A stretch of DNA of 64,000 bases from an uncultured Flavobacteriales bacterium (GTDB lineage: Bacteria > Bacteroidota > Bacteroidia > Flavobacteriales > Flavobacteriaceae). The stretch is taken from contig CAJVXR010000001.1 of NCBI GenBank assembly GCA_913009535.1, forward strand, positions 1 through 64,000. Direction: 5' to 3'. Shown here one piece after another: positions 36,240 to 44,727 of the stretch. A model generated the notes under the pieces. It was not told the origin of the DNA. It made no database searches and saw only the letters and a list, made by a program, of their open reading frames with translations. A program made the position numbers and the translations under genes. Every line of letters begins with the position of its first letter. Within the stretch, counting starts at the first letter, position 1.

Positions 36240-37493
36240 ATGAAAGAACTATCTCGCCTACTGTATGATTACCTAATCAAAACTGGAATGAGTGATGAAA
36301 ATGCATTAACGGTAAATATTTTTTTACTAAGTGTAATAAGTCTACTTACATTATTTGTCTTAGATTATATAAGTAAAAAAATCATTAGAGTTGTATTTAT
36401 AAATTTTGCGAGAAAATCAAAGTCTAAATTTGATGATATATTAATAACAAACAAAACACCAAAGTACATAGCTCACTTAATACCATTTTCTTTAAGCTTA
36501 TCTATAATTCCTGTTATATTTAATAAAATAGCCGCTACTTCTGATCTTCTTTTAAAACTTAATAAGGTCATTCTAGTATTAGTAATTGTATATATATTGA
36601 GAAGTTTAATCTACACTGTTAGAGATTATTTCAAGACATTACCTAGATTGAAAGACAAACCTATTGATAGCTATATACAAGTAATAATGATGTTTATTTG
36701 GGTAATTTCTATAATTAGTATACTAGCCCTAATCACAGGAAGAAGTTTCATGGAGTTTATTACCACTATTGGTGCAGCCTCAGCTATAATTATTTTAGTA
36801 TTTAAAGATACTATCATGGGCTTTGTAGCTAGTATCCAGGTTTCCGTAAATGATATGGTTAGGATTGGAGATTGGATTACTTTTCAAAAATATGGGGCAG
36901 ACGGAGATGTGATTGAGATTAATTTAGCTACAGTAAAAGTTCAAAATTTTGATCTAACTATTACTACTATTCCAACATATGCGCTTATTTCGGATTCATT
37001 TAAAAACTGGAGAGGTATGGCTAGCTCTGAAGGAAGAAGAATAAAACGATCTGTAAATATAAATTTTGATAGTATAAAATTCTTAAATAAAGAGGATATA
37101 CAAAAGTTATCAAAAATTGAGATTATTTCTTCATACTTAAATGATAAGATAATTAATATAGATAGTTTTAATACAGAAAACAGTGTAGATAAAAACCTCC
37201 TTCTTAATGGTAGAAACTTAACTAATATTGGTGTTTTTAGAAAATATCTTCAAACCTATATTGAAAATCACTCCGCAATAAACAAAAACATGACTATAAT
37301 GGTTAGGCAACTTGCTCCTACTATACATGGAGTACCGCTAGAAGTATATGCTTTTAGTAAAGACAAAGAATGGCTTAACTATGAATATATTACATCTGAT
37401 ATATTTGATCATATCATATCTTCAACTAAGTATTTTGACTTACATATATTTGAAATGCCATCCAGTGTTAGTATCAAAAATATTAAAATTTAA
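36240..37493 (+). CDS. MscS-family mechanosensitive channel, YbdG-like
   Basis: 417 residues with about five N-terminal membrane helices. The pore-lining TM3 and beta domain show IGAASAIIILVFKDTI followed by SVNDMVRIGDWI and the downstream VQNFDLTITTIPTY. This ordering and the length match YbdG-type channels, which open under mild hypo-osmotic stress. The C-terminal cytoplasmic vestibule (about 270-417) is complete. Its last 11 bases overlap the end of the convergent truA-like gene. Confidence 0.9.
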   Translation: MKELSRLLYDYLIKTGMSDENALTVNIFLLSVISLLTLFVLDYISKKIIRVVFINFARKSKSKFDDILITNKTPKYIAHLIPFSLSLSIIPVIFNKIAATSDLLLKLNKVILVLVIVYILRSLIYTVRDYFKTLPRLKDKPIDSYIQVIMMFIWVISIISILALITGRSFMEFITTIGAASAIIILVFKDTIMGFVASIQVSVNDMVRIGDWITFQKYGADGDVIEINLATVKVQNFDLTITTIPTYALISDSFKNWRGMASSEGRRIKRSVNINFDSIKFLNKEDIQKLSKIEIISSYLNDKIINIDSFNTENSVDKNLLLNGRNLTNIGVFRKYLQTYIENHSAINKNMTIMVRQLAPTIHGVPLEVYAFSKDKEWLNYEYITSDIFDHIISSTKYFDLHIFEMPSSVSIKNIKI

Positions 37494-38262
37494 AACTAAC
37501 TTTATTTAGCATTAAACCAGAAGCTGGTGCTATATAATTTATTTTAGGATTGTAGGTTGTTAATGACTGCTGTATATACTCAAGGTCTACCTCTGCTCTA
37601 CCTAATTCTACAAGTACCCCCATCATTAACCTTATTTGATTTCTCATAAACCCTTTACCTCTTATAGTTAGTTCATAACTGTTTTCTGGGATGAAATTAG
37701 CTTTTAAGGTATTGTTTTTTGTAATCCTACAATGCGTTATTTCTCTTTCAAATAAACCATTTTCATTTGGTTTATAGCAATAGGATTTAAGGTTATGCTT
37801 TCCTTCAAATAATTTAGCCCCTTTTTTCATTATTTCGATATTTAAATCATCTAAAAATGTAGTGATAAAAGGTGCACAATACGGATGATTTTTAGTTCCT
37901 TCTGTAAACAAATACTTGTATTCTTTTATCTTTGGACTATTAATAATATTAAAGTCTTTATCAATCTCTTTTATCGATAAAGCTCGTATGTCTTGGGGAA
38001 GATTGGTGTTAAATAATTCCATAAAAGCCAACAAATCAATTAATGGCTTTTCTGTAAATAACTCGAAGGCTGTTTGGGGTGCTGAAACCATTGCATCAGT
38101 CCTTCCAGCTCCTAAAGATTTAAATTTATTATTTTCAAGTATATAATTAATAGTCCTATCTATCATTAGGTGAACAGTCTTTAAATTAGGTTGCTTTTGC
38201 CAACCATGGTACCTGTAGCCTAAAAACTGAATTTCTATTAAATAATAATTATTTAAATTCAT
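37483..38262 (-). CDS. TruA-family tRNA pseudouridine synthase, variant active-site motif
   Basis: 259 residues with the two-lobed TruA fold: YRYHGWQKQP near the N-terminus, GAGRTDAMVSA (51-61) with catalytic D56, KEYKYLF, and RGKGFMRNQIRLMMG near the end. Classical TruA has AGRTD-x-GVHA; here M and S replace G and H, which suggests the divergent second TruA-like group found in Bacteroidota. It should still be a pseudouridine synthase because the Asp, Tyr and Arg core is kept, but its position or substrate may differ from tRNA 38-40. Only 28 bases separate its ATG from a terminator hairpin upstream. Confidence 0.8.
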   Translation of the reverse strand: MNLNNYYLIEIQFLGYRYHGWQKQPNLKTVHLMIDRTINYILENNKFKSLGAGRTDAMVSAPQTAFELFTEKPLIDLLAFMELFNTNLPQDIRALSIKEIDKDFNIINSPKIKEYKYLFTEGTKNHPYCAPFITTFLDDLNIEIMKKGAKLFEGKHNLKSYCYKPNENGLFEREITHCRITKNNTLKANFIPENSYELTIRGKGFMRNQIRLMMGVLVELGRAEVDLEYIQQSLTTYNPKINYIAPASGLMLNKVSFKF

Positions 38263-38289
38263 TGTTCTACTTCAAAATATTTTTTTAAA

Positions 38290-38321
38290 AAAAAACCCCA
38301 TAAATAATTATGGGGTTTTTT
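38290..38321 (-). terminator. intrinsic terminator after the prohibitin gene
   Basis: A perfect 13-base stem (38290-38302 with 38309-38321), a six-base loop and four G:C pairs, followed on the minus strand by a run of nine T (38295-38287, partly inside the stem). It lies 22 bases after the prohibitin stop and would end the fabG-prohibitin transcript. The plus-strand side also has a T run, so it may act in both directions. Confidence 0.85.
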
Positions 38322-38343
38322 AACTTTTTTAAGAAATCAAAAA

Positions 38344-39159
38344 TTAATTATTACCTAAAATGATAGGTAATCCATCTTTTCCACTTCCTATAACAACTAC
38401 TTTACTATTATTTGACATAGCTAATTTTGTAGTAGCTTCTATTCCCTTATCTCTTAATATATTAGATGTAAGAGAAGAATTTAAGATTCTGTTTGCATCT
38501 GCCTTACCTTGAGCGTCAATTCTCACTTTATCAGCTTCTTTTCTTGCGCTTTCAAGTCTAAACTCATATTCTAAAGATTCTTGCTCTTGCTTTAATTTTC
38601 TCTCTATCGCTTCTTTGATAGTTGGAGGTAAAGTAACATCTCTCACAAGTATTTCATTAAGTTGAATATATTGATCAGATACAATATTCTTTGTTTCATC
38701 AAAAATTTCAGTCTGTATAGCATCTCTCTTACTTGAATACAACTGCTCTGGTGTATATCTTCCGACTACACTTCTAGCGGCTGATCTAATTGCTGGTAGT
38801 AAAATTCTACTTTTATAATTAACACCTTTTTCTTGATGTAATTTACCCAGATTCGCATAGTCAGGTTGGAACCAAGCTGACGCTTCTAGCTTAATTTCAA
38901 GACCGTTAGAAGATAAAACATTCATTTTTTCAAACACTTCTTGCTGTCTAACTTCATAGATAACAACTTTGTTCCATGGCCATACTAATTGAAAACCTTC
39001 ACCTAGTGGTGGATTCTCAGTTTCCACACCTCCGTCAAAAGTTTTAAAGATAACTCCAGCTTCACCAGCGTTAATATTATAAAATAATCTACCTCCAACT
39101 AGTAGAACTAGAGAAAATAGTATAATTAAGGGTAATCCAATTTTTGGTAATTTTTCCAT
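38344..39159 (-). CDS. prohibitin/SPFH-domain membrane protein (HflC-like)
   Basis: 271 residues. One N-terminal helix (about 8-26), then an SPFH domain (FNINAGEAGV to about 190) and a charged coiled coil (about 190-235, LKQEQESLEYEFRLESARKEA). Such proteins assemble large rings in the inner membrane that organise proteases and lipid microdomains. It lacks the HflK/HflC pairing; there is one gene only, as in many Bacteroidota. It follows fabG by 59 bases and ends before a strong terminator. Confidence 0.9.
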   Translation of the reverse strand: MEKLPKIGLPLIILFSLVLLVGGRLFYNINAGEAGVIFKTFDGGVETENPPLGEGFQLVWPWNKVVIYEVRQQEVFEKMNVLSSNGLEIKLEASAWFQPDYANLGKLHQEKGVNYKSRILLPAIRSAARSVVGRYTPEQLYSSKRDAIQTEIFDETKNIVSDQYIQLNEILVRDVTLPPTIKEAIERKLKQEQESLEYEFRLESARKEADKVRIDAQGKADANRILNSSLTSNILRDKGIEATTKLAMSNNSKVVVIGSGKDGLPIILGNN

Positions 39160-39218
39160 TTTTGTTATTTTTTATTGATTATTAAAATTATTTAAATTAT
39201 TTAAATTTATAGTTAATA

Positions 39219-39962
39219 TTAAGTTAACATTCCTCCGTCAACATTTATTACTTGACCAGTTACGTATGAAGATAAATCGCTAGCTAACCAAACACAAGTA
39301 TTAGCTATATCTAAAGGAGTTCCTCCTCTTTTTAAAGGGATTCCTTTTCTCCATTCATTAACTACAGCTTCATCTAACTTAGCTGTCATTTCTGTTTCTA
39401 TAAAGCCAGGAGCTACTACATTGCATCTTATATTTCTAGATCCTAATTCTAGTGCAACAGATTTTGAAAAGCCAATTATCCCAGCTTTAGAAGCTGCATA
39501 ATTTGTCTGCCCAGCATTTCCTTTTACTCCTACTACAGAGCTCATGTTAATTATCGATCCACTTCTTTGTTTAAGCATTGTTCTTTGAACAGCTTTAGTC
39601 ATATTAAATACTGACTTTAAGTTAACTTCTATAACTATATCAAAATCAGATTCTTGCATTCTCATAAGTAAATTATCTTTAGTGATTCCTGCATTATTTA
39701 TTAGAACATCAATTGAATCAAATTCAGACAATATTTTTTCTATTAAGCTATGTGCCTCATCAAACTTTGATGCATCACTTTGATACGACTTAGCTTTAAC
39801 ACCCAATTCTAGTAATTCAGTCTCTAGTTCTTTCGCCTCTTCTACAGATCTACTATAGGTGAAAGCTATATTAGCACCTTGTCTTGCAAATTCAATAGCA
39901 ATACCTTTTCCAATGCCTCTAGTTGCCCCAGTTATAATTACATTTTTATTATTTAGTAACAT
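39219..39962 (-). CDS. fabG: 3-oxoacyl-[acyl-carrier-protein] reductase FabG
   Basis: A 247-residue short-chain dehydrogenase. TGATRGIG (11-18) binds NADP(H), NNAG follows, and the catalytic set is S142, Y155 and K159 (NYAASKAG). The C-terminal YVTGQVINVDGGM completes the FabG signature. It reduces 3-oxoacyl-ACP in fatty-acid elongation, thus supplying acyl chains for the lpx genes upstream in the same block. It starts 7 bases after the sucD stop. Confidence 0.95.
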   Translation of the reverse strand: MLLNNKNVIITGATRGIGKGIAIEFARQGANIAFTYSRSVEEAKELETELLELGVKAKSYQSDASKFDEAHSLIEKILSEFDSIDVLINNAGITKDNLLMRMQESDFDIVIEVNLKSVFNMTKAVQRTMLKQRSGSIINMSSVVGVKGNAGQTNYAASKAGIIGFSKSVALELGSRNIRCNVVAPGFIETEMTAKLDEAVVNEWRKGIPLKRGGTPLDIANTCVWLASDLSSYVTGQVINVDGGMLT

Positions 39963-39969
39963 CTTTTTT

Positions 39970-40842
39970 CTAATTAAGAATCAATTTAACTTGTTTACCA
40001 ATATCTGCTGGAGAATTAACTACATTTATTCCACATTCAGCTAATATCTCTTTTTTTGCTTGAGCAGTATCATCACTTCCACCTACTATTGCGCCTGCAT
40101 GCCCCATAGTTCTACCAGCTGGAGCAGTTTCACCTGCTATAAAACCAACCACAGGTTTCGAACTACCACTAGACTTATACCAATTAGCTGCATCAGCTTC
40201 TAATTGACCACCTATTTCACCAATCATAACAACACAATTAGTTTCACTATCGTTTATTAACAACTCCAATGCCTCTTTAGTGGATGTTCCAATAATTGGG
40301 TCTCCTCCTATTCCAATTGCAGTACTAATTCCATAACCTTGCTTAACAACTTGATCCGCAGCTTCATAAGTTAAGGTTCCAGATTTCGAAACAATACCTA
40401 CATTACCTTTTTTAAATACAAATCCAGGCATGATGCCTACTTTAGCCTCACCAGGAGTAATTACACCTGGACAATTAGGTCCAATGAGTACACTGTTCTT
40501 ATTACTCAAGTAATTTTTTACTTTTATCATATCAGAAGTTGGAATACCTTCTGTTATTGTTATTATTGTCTTAATTTTTGCATCAGCTGCTTCCATTATT
40601 GCATCAGCTGCAAATGCAGGTGGAACAAAAATTATTGAAGTATCTGCTCCTACGCTAGTAACAGCCTCTTTAACAGTATTAAATACTGGTTTATTTAAAT
40701 GTAAAGCACCACCCTTTCCAGGTGTAACTCCGCCAACTAAATTTGTACCGTACTCAATCATTTGAGTAGCATGAAACGTACCTTCACTTCCAGTAAATCC
40801 TTGTACGATAACTCTTGATTCTTTATTAACTAATACGCTCAT
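39970..40842 (-). CDS. sucD: succinyl-CoA synthetase alpha subunit
   Basis: 290 residues. The CoA-binding Rossmann part begins VQGFTGSEGTFHATQM, followed by the second nucleotide-like domain and GETAPAGRTMGHAGAIVGG, whose His is phosphorylated in catalysis. The beta subunit gene (sucC) is not adjacent, as is common in Bacteroidota. It follows efp by only 3 bases, so a TCA-cycle enzyme is embedded in a transcript of lipid A and translation genes. Confidence 0.96.
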   Translation of the reverse strand: MSVLVNKESRVIVQGFTGSEGTFHATQMIEYGTNLVGGVTPGKGGALHLNKPVFNTVKEAVTSVGADTSIIFVPPAFAADAIMEAADAKIKTIITITEGIPTSDMIKVKNYLSNKNSVLIGPNCPGVITPGEAKVGIMPGFVFKKGNVGIVSKSGTLTYEAADQVVKQGYGISTAIGIGGDPIIGTSTKEALELLINDSETNCVVMIGEIGGQLEADAANWYKSSGSSKPVVGFIAGETAPAGRTMGHAGAIVGGSDDTAQAKKEILAECGINVVNSPADIGKQVKLILN

Positions 40843-40845
40843 ATT

Positions 40846-41412
40846 TTATTCTTTAAATCTTTCTTTATAAGTTCCTTTTTCTGTCTCAATTTTAATCTTA
40901 TCTCCCTCGTTTATAAATAAAGGAACATTTATTATTGCACCTGTCTCAACAGTTGCAGGCTTAGTCGCATTTGTAGCTGTGTTACCCTTGACTCCAGGTT
41001 CAGCAGAAACCACCTCTAAAACAACACTGGCAGGCATTTCAACTGATAATGGAAGTCCATCATCAGAATTAATAATTACGGTCACTAATGCACCTTCTTT
41101 TAATAAATCTGAATTATCAATTAATGACTTAGTTAAAGATATTTGATTATAATCTTGAGTATTCATAAAATGAAAGTCATCTCCATCATTATACAAAAAC
41201 TGAAATTTATGTGTTTCTACTCTTACTTCATCTATTTTATGGCCTGAAGAAAAAGTATTATCAATAACCTTCCCATTTGTTACACTCTTTAATTTTGTTC
41301 TAACAAAAGCAGGTCCTTTGCCTGGTTTAACATGTAAAAACTCTATAACTTTATAAACATCATGGTTATAATTTATACATAACCCGTTTCTTATATCACT
41401 AGTGTTTGCCAT
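40846..41412 (-). CDS. efp: elongation factor P
   Basis: 188 residues with the three beta-barrel domains of EF-P: KPGKGPAFVRTKL (29-41) with K32 at the tip of domain I, where modification can occur, and the C-terminal PLFINEGDKIKIETEKGTY. EF-P relieves ribosome stalling at proline runs. No epmA/epmB-type modification genes are present. It lies between lpxA and sucD with 9- and 3-base spacing. Confidence 0.96.
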   Translation of the reverse strand: MANTSDIRNGLCINYNHDVYKVIEFLHVKPGKGPAFVRTKLKSVTNGKVIDNTFSSGHKIDEVRVETHKFQFLYNDGDDFHFMNTQDYNQISLTKSLIDNSDLLKEGALVTVIINSDDGLPLSVEMPASVVLEVVSAEPGVKGNTATNATKPATVETGAIINVPLFINEGDKIKIETEKGTYKERFKE

Positions 41413-41421
41413 ATTTAAATT

Positions 41422-42201
41422 TTATTTGAAGTAACCTTTCATTATACCTCTATGTGAATTTTTTATAAATTGTAAAATTTTATCCCTTTCTGGTGAAGCT
41501 TCCATCTCAGCTTCTATAATCTGACTTGCTTGAGTGTTGTTATAGTTTTTTTGATATAAATACCTGTATATGTTCTGTATTTCTGATATCTTTTTAGAAT
41601 CAAACCCTCTTCTTCTTAACCCAACAGAATTAATTCCAACATATGATAAAGGTTCTCTAGCTGCTTTTACATAAGGAGGAATATCTTTTCTTACAAGCGA
41701 TCCGCCAGTGACAAAAGCATGATCACCAATAGAACAAAATTGATGAACTGCTGCCATTCCTGAAATAATAACATAATCCCCTACTGTGACATGCCCAGCA
41801 AGAGTTGAGTTGTTTGAAAATATACAATTATCTCCTACTATACAATCATGGGCTACGTGACAATAAGCCATGATTAAACAATTATTACCAATAACAGTCT
41901 TCATTCGGTCAGTAGTACCTTTATTTATGGTAACACACTCTCTAATGGTAACATTATCTCCAATTTCAACAGTTGTTTCTTCATTGTTATATTTTAAATC
42001 TTGAGGAGTTGCTGAAATTACTGATCCAGGGTAAATATTACAATTTTTTCCAATTCTAGCTCCATCCATGATAGTTACATTTGGACCTATCCATGTTCCT
42101 TGTCCAATAATAACGTTTCCATCAATTGTTGTGAATGGTTCTACTACTACATTTTTTGCAATTTTAGCGCTTGGATGTATATATGCTAAGGGTTGTTTCA
42201 T
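41422..42201 (-). CDS. lpxA: UDP-N-acetylglucosamine acyltransferase
   Basis: A 259-residue left-handed beta-helix acyltransferase with repeated hexapeptides ([14 protein letters not shown] and so on) and catalytic H118 in CHVAHDC, followed by a C-terminal helical domain. It transfers a 3-hydroxyacyl chain from ACP to UDP-GlcNAc, the first step of lipid A synthesis. It starts immediately after the lpxC/fabZ stop with no spacer, so translation is probably coupled. Confidence 0.96.
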   Translation of the reverse strand: MKQPLAYIHPSAKIAKNVVVEPFTTIDGNVIIGQGTWIGPNVTIMDGARIGKNCNIYPGSVISATPQDLKYNNEETTVEIGDNVTIRECVTINKGTTDRMKTVIGNNCLIMAYCHVAHDCIVGDNCIFSNNSTLAGHVTVGDYVIISGMAAVHQFCSIGDHAFVTGGSLVRKDIPPYVKAAREPLSYVGINSVGLRRRGFDSKKISEIQNIYRYLYQKNYNNTQASQIIEAEMEASPERDKILQFIKNSHRGIMKGYFK

Positions 42202-43602
42202 TTATTTAACTTTAGTAATTTGTGCTATTAATTCAGCTTCTGCGCAAAGTTTACCATTCACATATGCGTATCCTTGCATATGGCAAATACCTCTTCTAAT
42301 AGGGGAAATTAATGTGCATTTAAATATTATTGTGTCACCAGGAAATACTTTATTTTTAAATTTTACCTTATCAATTTTGGCAAAAAATGTCAAATAATCT
42401 TCAGGGTTTTCAAATGTATTTAAAACAAGAATACCTCCAATTTGAGCCATCGCTTCTACAATAAGAACACCAGGCATAACAGGGAAACCAGGAAAATGAC
42501 CCTGAAAGAAAGTTTCATTTATAGTTACATTTTTTAAACCAATAACTTTAGAAGTTGATAACTCGTAAATTTTATCAACAAATAAAAATGGTGGCCTATG
42601 GGGAAGAACTTCCATTATTCTATTTGTATCCATTATTGGTTCTTTAGTTAAATCAATAACAGGAACATTGTTTTTTCGCTCTATTTTTATAATATCACTT
42701 AGCTTTTTAGCAAATTGTGTGTTTACATAATGTCCTGGCTTATTAGCGATAACTTTACCTCTTAGTCTAACACCTGTAAGCGCCAAATCACCAATTACAT
42801 CAAGTAATTTGTGTCTTGCAGCCTCATTTGGATAATGTAGTGTTAAGTTATCTAAAATTCCATTTGATTTTACATTTACATGCTCTTTATTAAAAGCAAT
42901 TTTTAATTTTTCCATTGTAGATTTTGAAAGTTCTTTATCTACATATACTATAGCGTTATTTAAATCTCCACCTTTAATTAATCCTTCATTTAGTAACATT
43001 TCAATCTCATGTAGAAAACTAAAAGTTCTTGAGTTTGAGATCTCTTCTTTGAAATCTTTAATATTGTTTAAGGTTGCATTTTGTGTACCAAGAATTTTAG
43101 TACCAAAATCTACCATAGTTGTTACTTCATAATGGTCGCTAGGGATTATTGTAATCTCACTACCTGATTTATTATCTTTATAGGAAATAACATTTTTCAC
43201 AACATATTCTTTTCTAAAAACTTCAAGATCCACTAATCCTGCAGACTCTAATGCTTCAACAAAGTATTTTGAAGAACCGTCCATGATTGGAGGTTCAGAG
43301 GAGCTTAACTCTATATTAACATTATCAATTTCTAATCCAACTAAAGCAGCTAGAACATGTTCGCAAGTTTGAATTGTTACACCATTTTTTTCTAAGACAG
43401 TACCTCTTTGTGTACTAGTAACAAAGTTAATATTAGCTTCAATAATAGGGCTGCCTTCTAAGTCAACTCTGGTAAAAGTATAGCCATTATTGGCAATAGC
43501 AGGTTTGAAAGTTAATTTAACATCTAGTCCAGTATGCAAACCTACTCCGGTTAAAGAGATTGGTTTAGATATTGTTGTCTGTTTTATTTCTGTAGTAATC
43601 AT
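42202..43602 (-). CDS. lpxC/fabZ: fused UDP-3-O-acyl-N-acetylglucosamine deacetylase (LpxC) and 3-hydroxyacyl-ACP dehydratase (FabZ)
   Basis: 466 residues. Residues 1 to about 305 are LpxC: TGVGLHTG, zinc-site E81-H82 in TCEHVLAAL, and HKLLDVIGDLAL carrying the further zinc His and Asp. After a linker, about 320-466 is FabZ: LPHRPPFLFVDKI, then HFPGFPVMPGVLIVEAMAQ with the catalytic His and Glu. Deacetylation by LpxC is the committed step of lipid A synthesis, and FabZ draws the same hydroxyacyl-ACP pool into fatty acids, so the fusion couples two competing routes. This fusion is usual in Bacteroidota. Confidence 0.97.
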   Translation of the reverse strand: MITTEIKQTTISKPISLTGVGLHTGLDVKLTFKPAIANNGYTFTRVDLEGSPIIEANINFVTSTQRGTVLEKNGVTIQTCEHVLAALVGLEIDNVNIELSSSEPPIMDGSSKYFVEALESAGLVDLEVFRKEYVVKNVISYKDNKSGSEITIIPSDHYEVTTMVDFGTKILGTQNATLNNIKDFKEEISNSRTFSFLHEIEMLLNEGLIKGGDLNNAIVYVDKELSKSTMEKLKIAFNKEHVNVKSNGILDNLTLHYPNEAARHKLLDVIGDLALTGVRLRGKVIANKPGHYVNTQFAKKLSDIIKIERKNNVPVIDLTKEPIMDTNRIMEVLPHRPPFLFVDKIYELSTSKVIGLKNVTINETFFQGHFPGFPVMPGVLIVEAMAQIGGILVLNTFENPEDYLTFFAKIDKVKFKNKVFPGDTIIFKCTLISPIRRGICHMQGYAYVNGKLCAEAELIAQITKVK

Positions 43603-43603
43603 T

Positions 43604-44587
43604 TTATTTATTATTTAAATTTTTAAAATGCACATACGATTTATTAAAGGCTAATGCATCAAATGCAGGAGATCCTTTCACAGTTGTGTTACTCTTTACA
43701 TTGCTTGTTACAGCAGATTTACCTAATATAATAACATTATCACCAACTATTAAATGGCCACTAACTCCAGCTTGCCCTCCAATTTGACAATTTTCTCCAA
43801 TTTTTGAAGATCCTGCTATTCCACACTGGGCAGCAATAACGGTATTTTTACCAATAACTACATTGTGAGCAATTTGAATTTGATTATCAAGTTTAACTCC
43901 TTCATGTATAATAGTTGACCCTAAAGTTGCTCTATCAATAGAAGTTAATGCACCAACACTAACGTTGTTTTTTATTATAACATTACCAATTTGAGGTATT
44001 TTAATATATACACCATTTTTGTCAGGAGCAAATCCAAATCCATCAGAACCAATAACTGCATTTGAATTAATAATACAGTTATCTCCAATAACGGAATCTT
44101 TTAAAATATTGGCGCCGGAGTAAATTCTGGTATTGTTACCAATCTTTACATTTTCACCTATAAATACGTTTTCATGAATTTGAACACGATCAAGTATTTG
44201 AGCTCCTGCACTAATTATAGAAAAAGCACCAACAAAAATATTATTACTAATTATAGCGGTTTTAGATACTTCAGAAAGTTTACTAATACCTGACTTTATT
44301 TTGGTAGAAGTATTAAACAAGTGCAATAATTTAACAAAACCTATATAAGGATTGTCTACTTTAATCAATATTGGGGTTATGTCAGATTTAACTTTAAAAT
44401 CTTTACCTACTACTAATAAAGCAGCTTTGGTTTTGTAAACTAGTGGAGTGTATTTCTTATTGGATAAAAATGTAATAGAATCTTTATCAGCTTCATCAAT
44501 TTTTGCAATCTTAGAAACAATTAAACTAGAGTTACCTTCAAGTTTACCATTTAAATATTCAGCTATTTTTAAAGAAGTATATTCCAT
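43604..44587 (-). CDS. lpxD: UDP-3-O-acylglucosamine N-acyltransferase
   Basis: A 327-residue enzyme that adds the second, N-linked hydroxyacyl chain to the glucosamine lipid A precursor. After an N-terminal uridine-binding domain (about 1-100) comes a left-handed beta-helix of hexapeptides with catalytic H241 in IAHN. ATG 44587 (MEYTSLKIAEYL) gives the standard N-terminus. The frame is open for 73 more residues back to 44806, but that stretch lies inside porX and looks random. A promoter sits directly upstream, so the mRNA may be leaderless. First gene of the minus-strand lpx block. Confidence 0.96.
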   Translation of the reverse strand: MEYTSLKIAEYLNGKLEGNSSLIVSKIAKIDEADKDSITFLSNKKYTPLVYKTKAALLVVGKDFKVKSDITPILIKVDNPYIGFVKLLHLFNTSTKIKSGISKLSEVSKTAIISNNIFVGAFSIISAGAQILDRVQIHENVFIGENVKIGNNTRIYSGANILKDSVIGDNCIINSNAVIGSDGFGFAPDKNGVYIKIPQIGNVIIKNNVSVGALTSIDRATLGSTIIHEGVKLDNQIQIAHNVVIGKNTVIAAQCGIAGSSKIGENCQIGGQAGVSGHLIVGDNVIILGKSAVTSNVKSNTTVKGSPAFDALAFNKSYVHFKNLNNK

Positions 44588-44593
44588 TCTTTG

Positions 44594-44627
44594 CAAAAAT
44601 ATGAAAAATATGGTAAAACATACGCAA
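44594..44627 (-). promoter_or_regulatory. promoter of lpxD, probably giving a near-leaderless mRNA
   Basis: On the minus strand TTG (44627-44625) is followed after 23 bases by TATTTTTG (44601-44594). The -7 box ends only six bases before the lpxD ATG (44587), so the transcript should begin at or within a few bases of the start codon. Confidence 0.5.
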
Positions 44628-44727
44628 AATGAGAATGTATGATTAGATAAAAGACATATATTTATTTGATTGTAATAATTGTTTAAATTTATACGTTTAA
44701 TATTATATAAATAATAATTAATTAAAT

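Noticed and set aside
39186..39209. Short tandem repeat of AATTATTTA before the prohibitin gene
   Set aside because: It is low-complexity A/T sequence without further structure.
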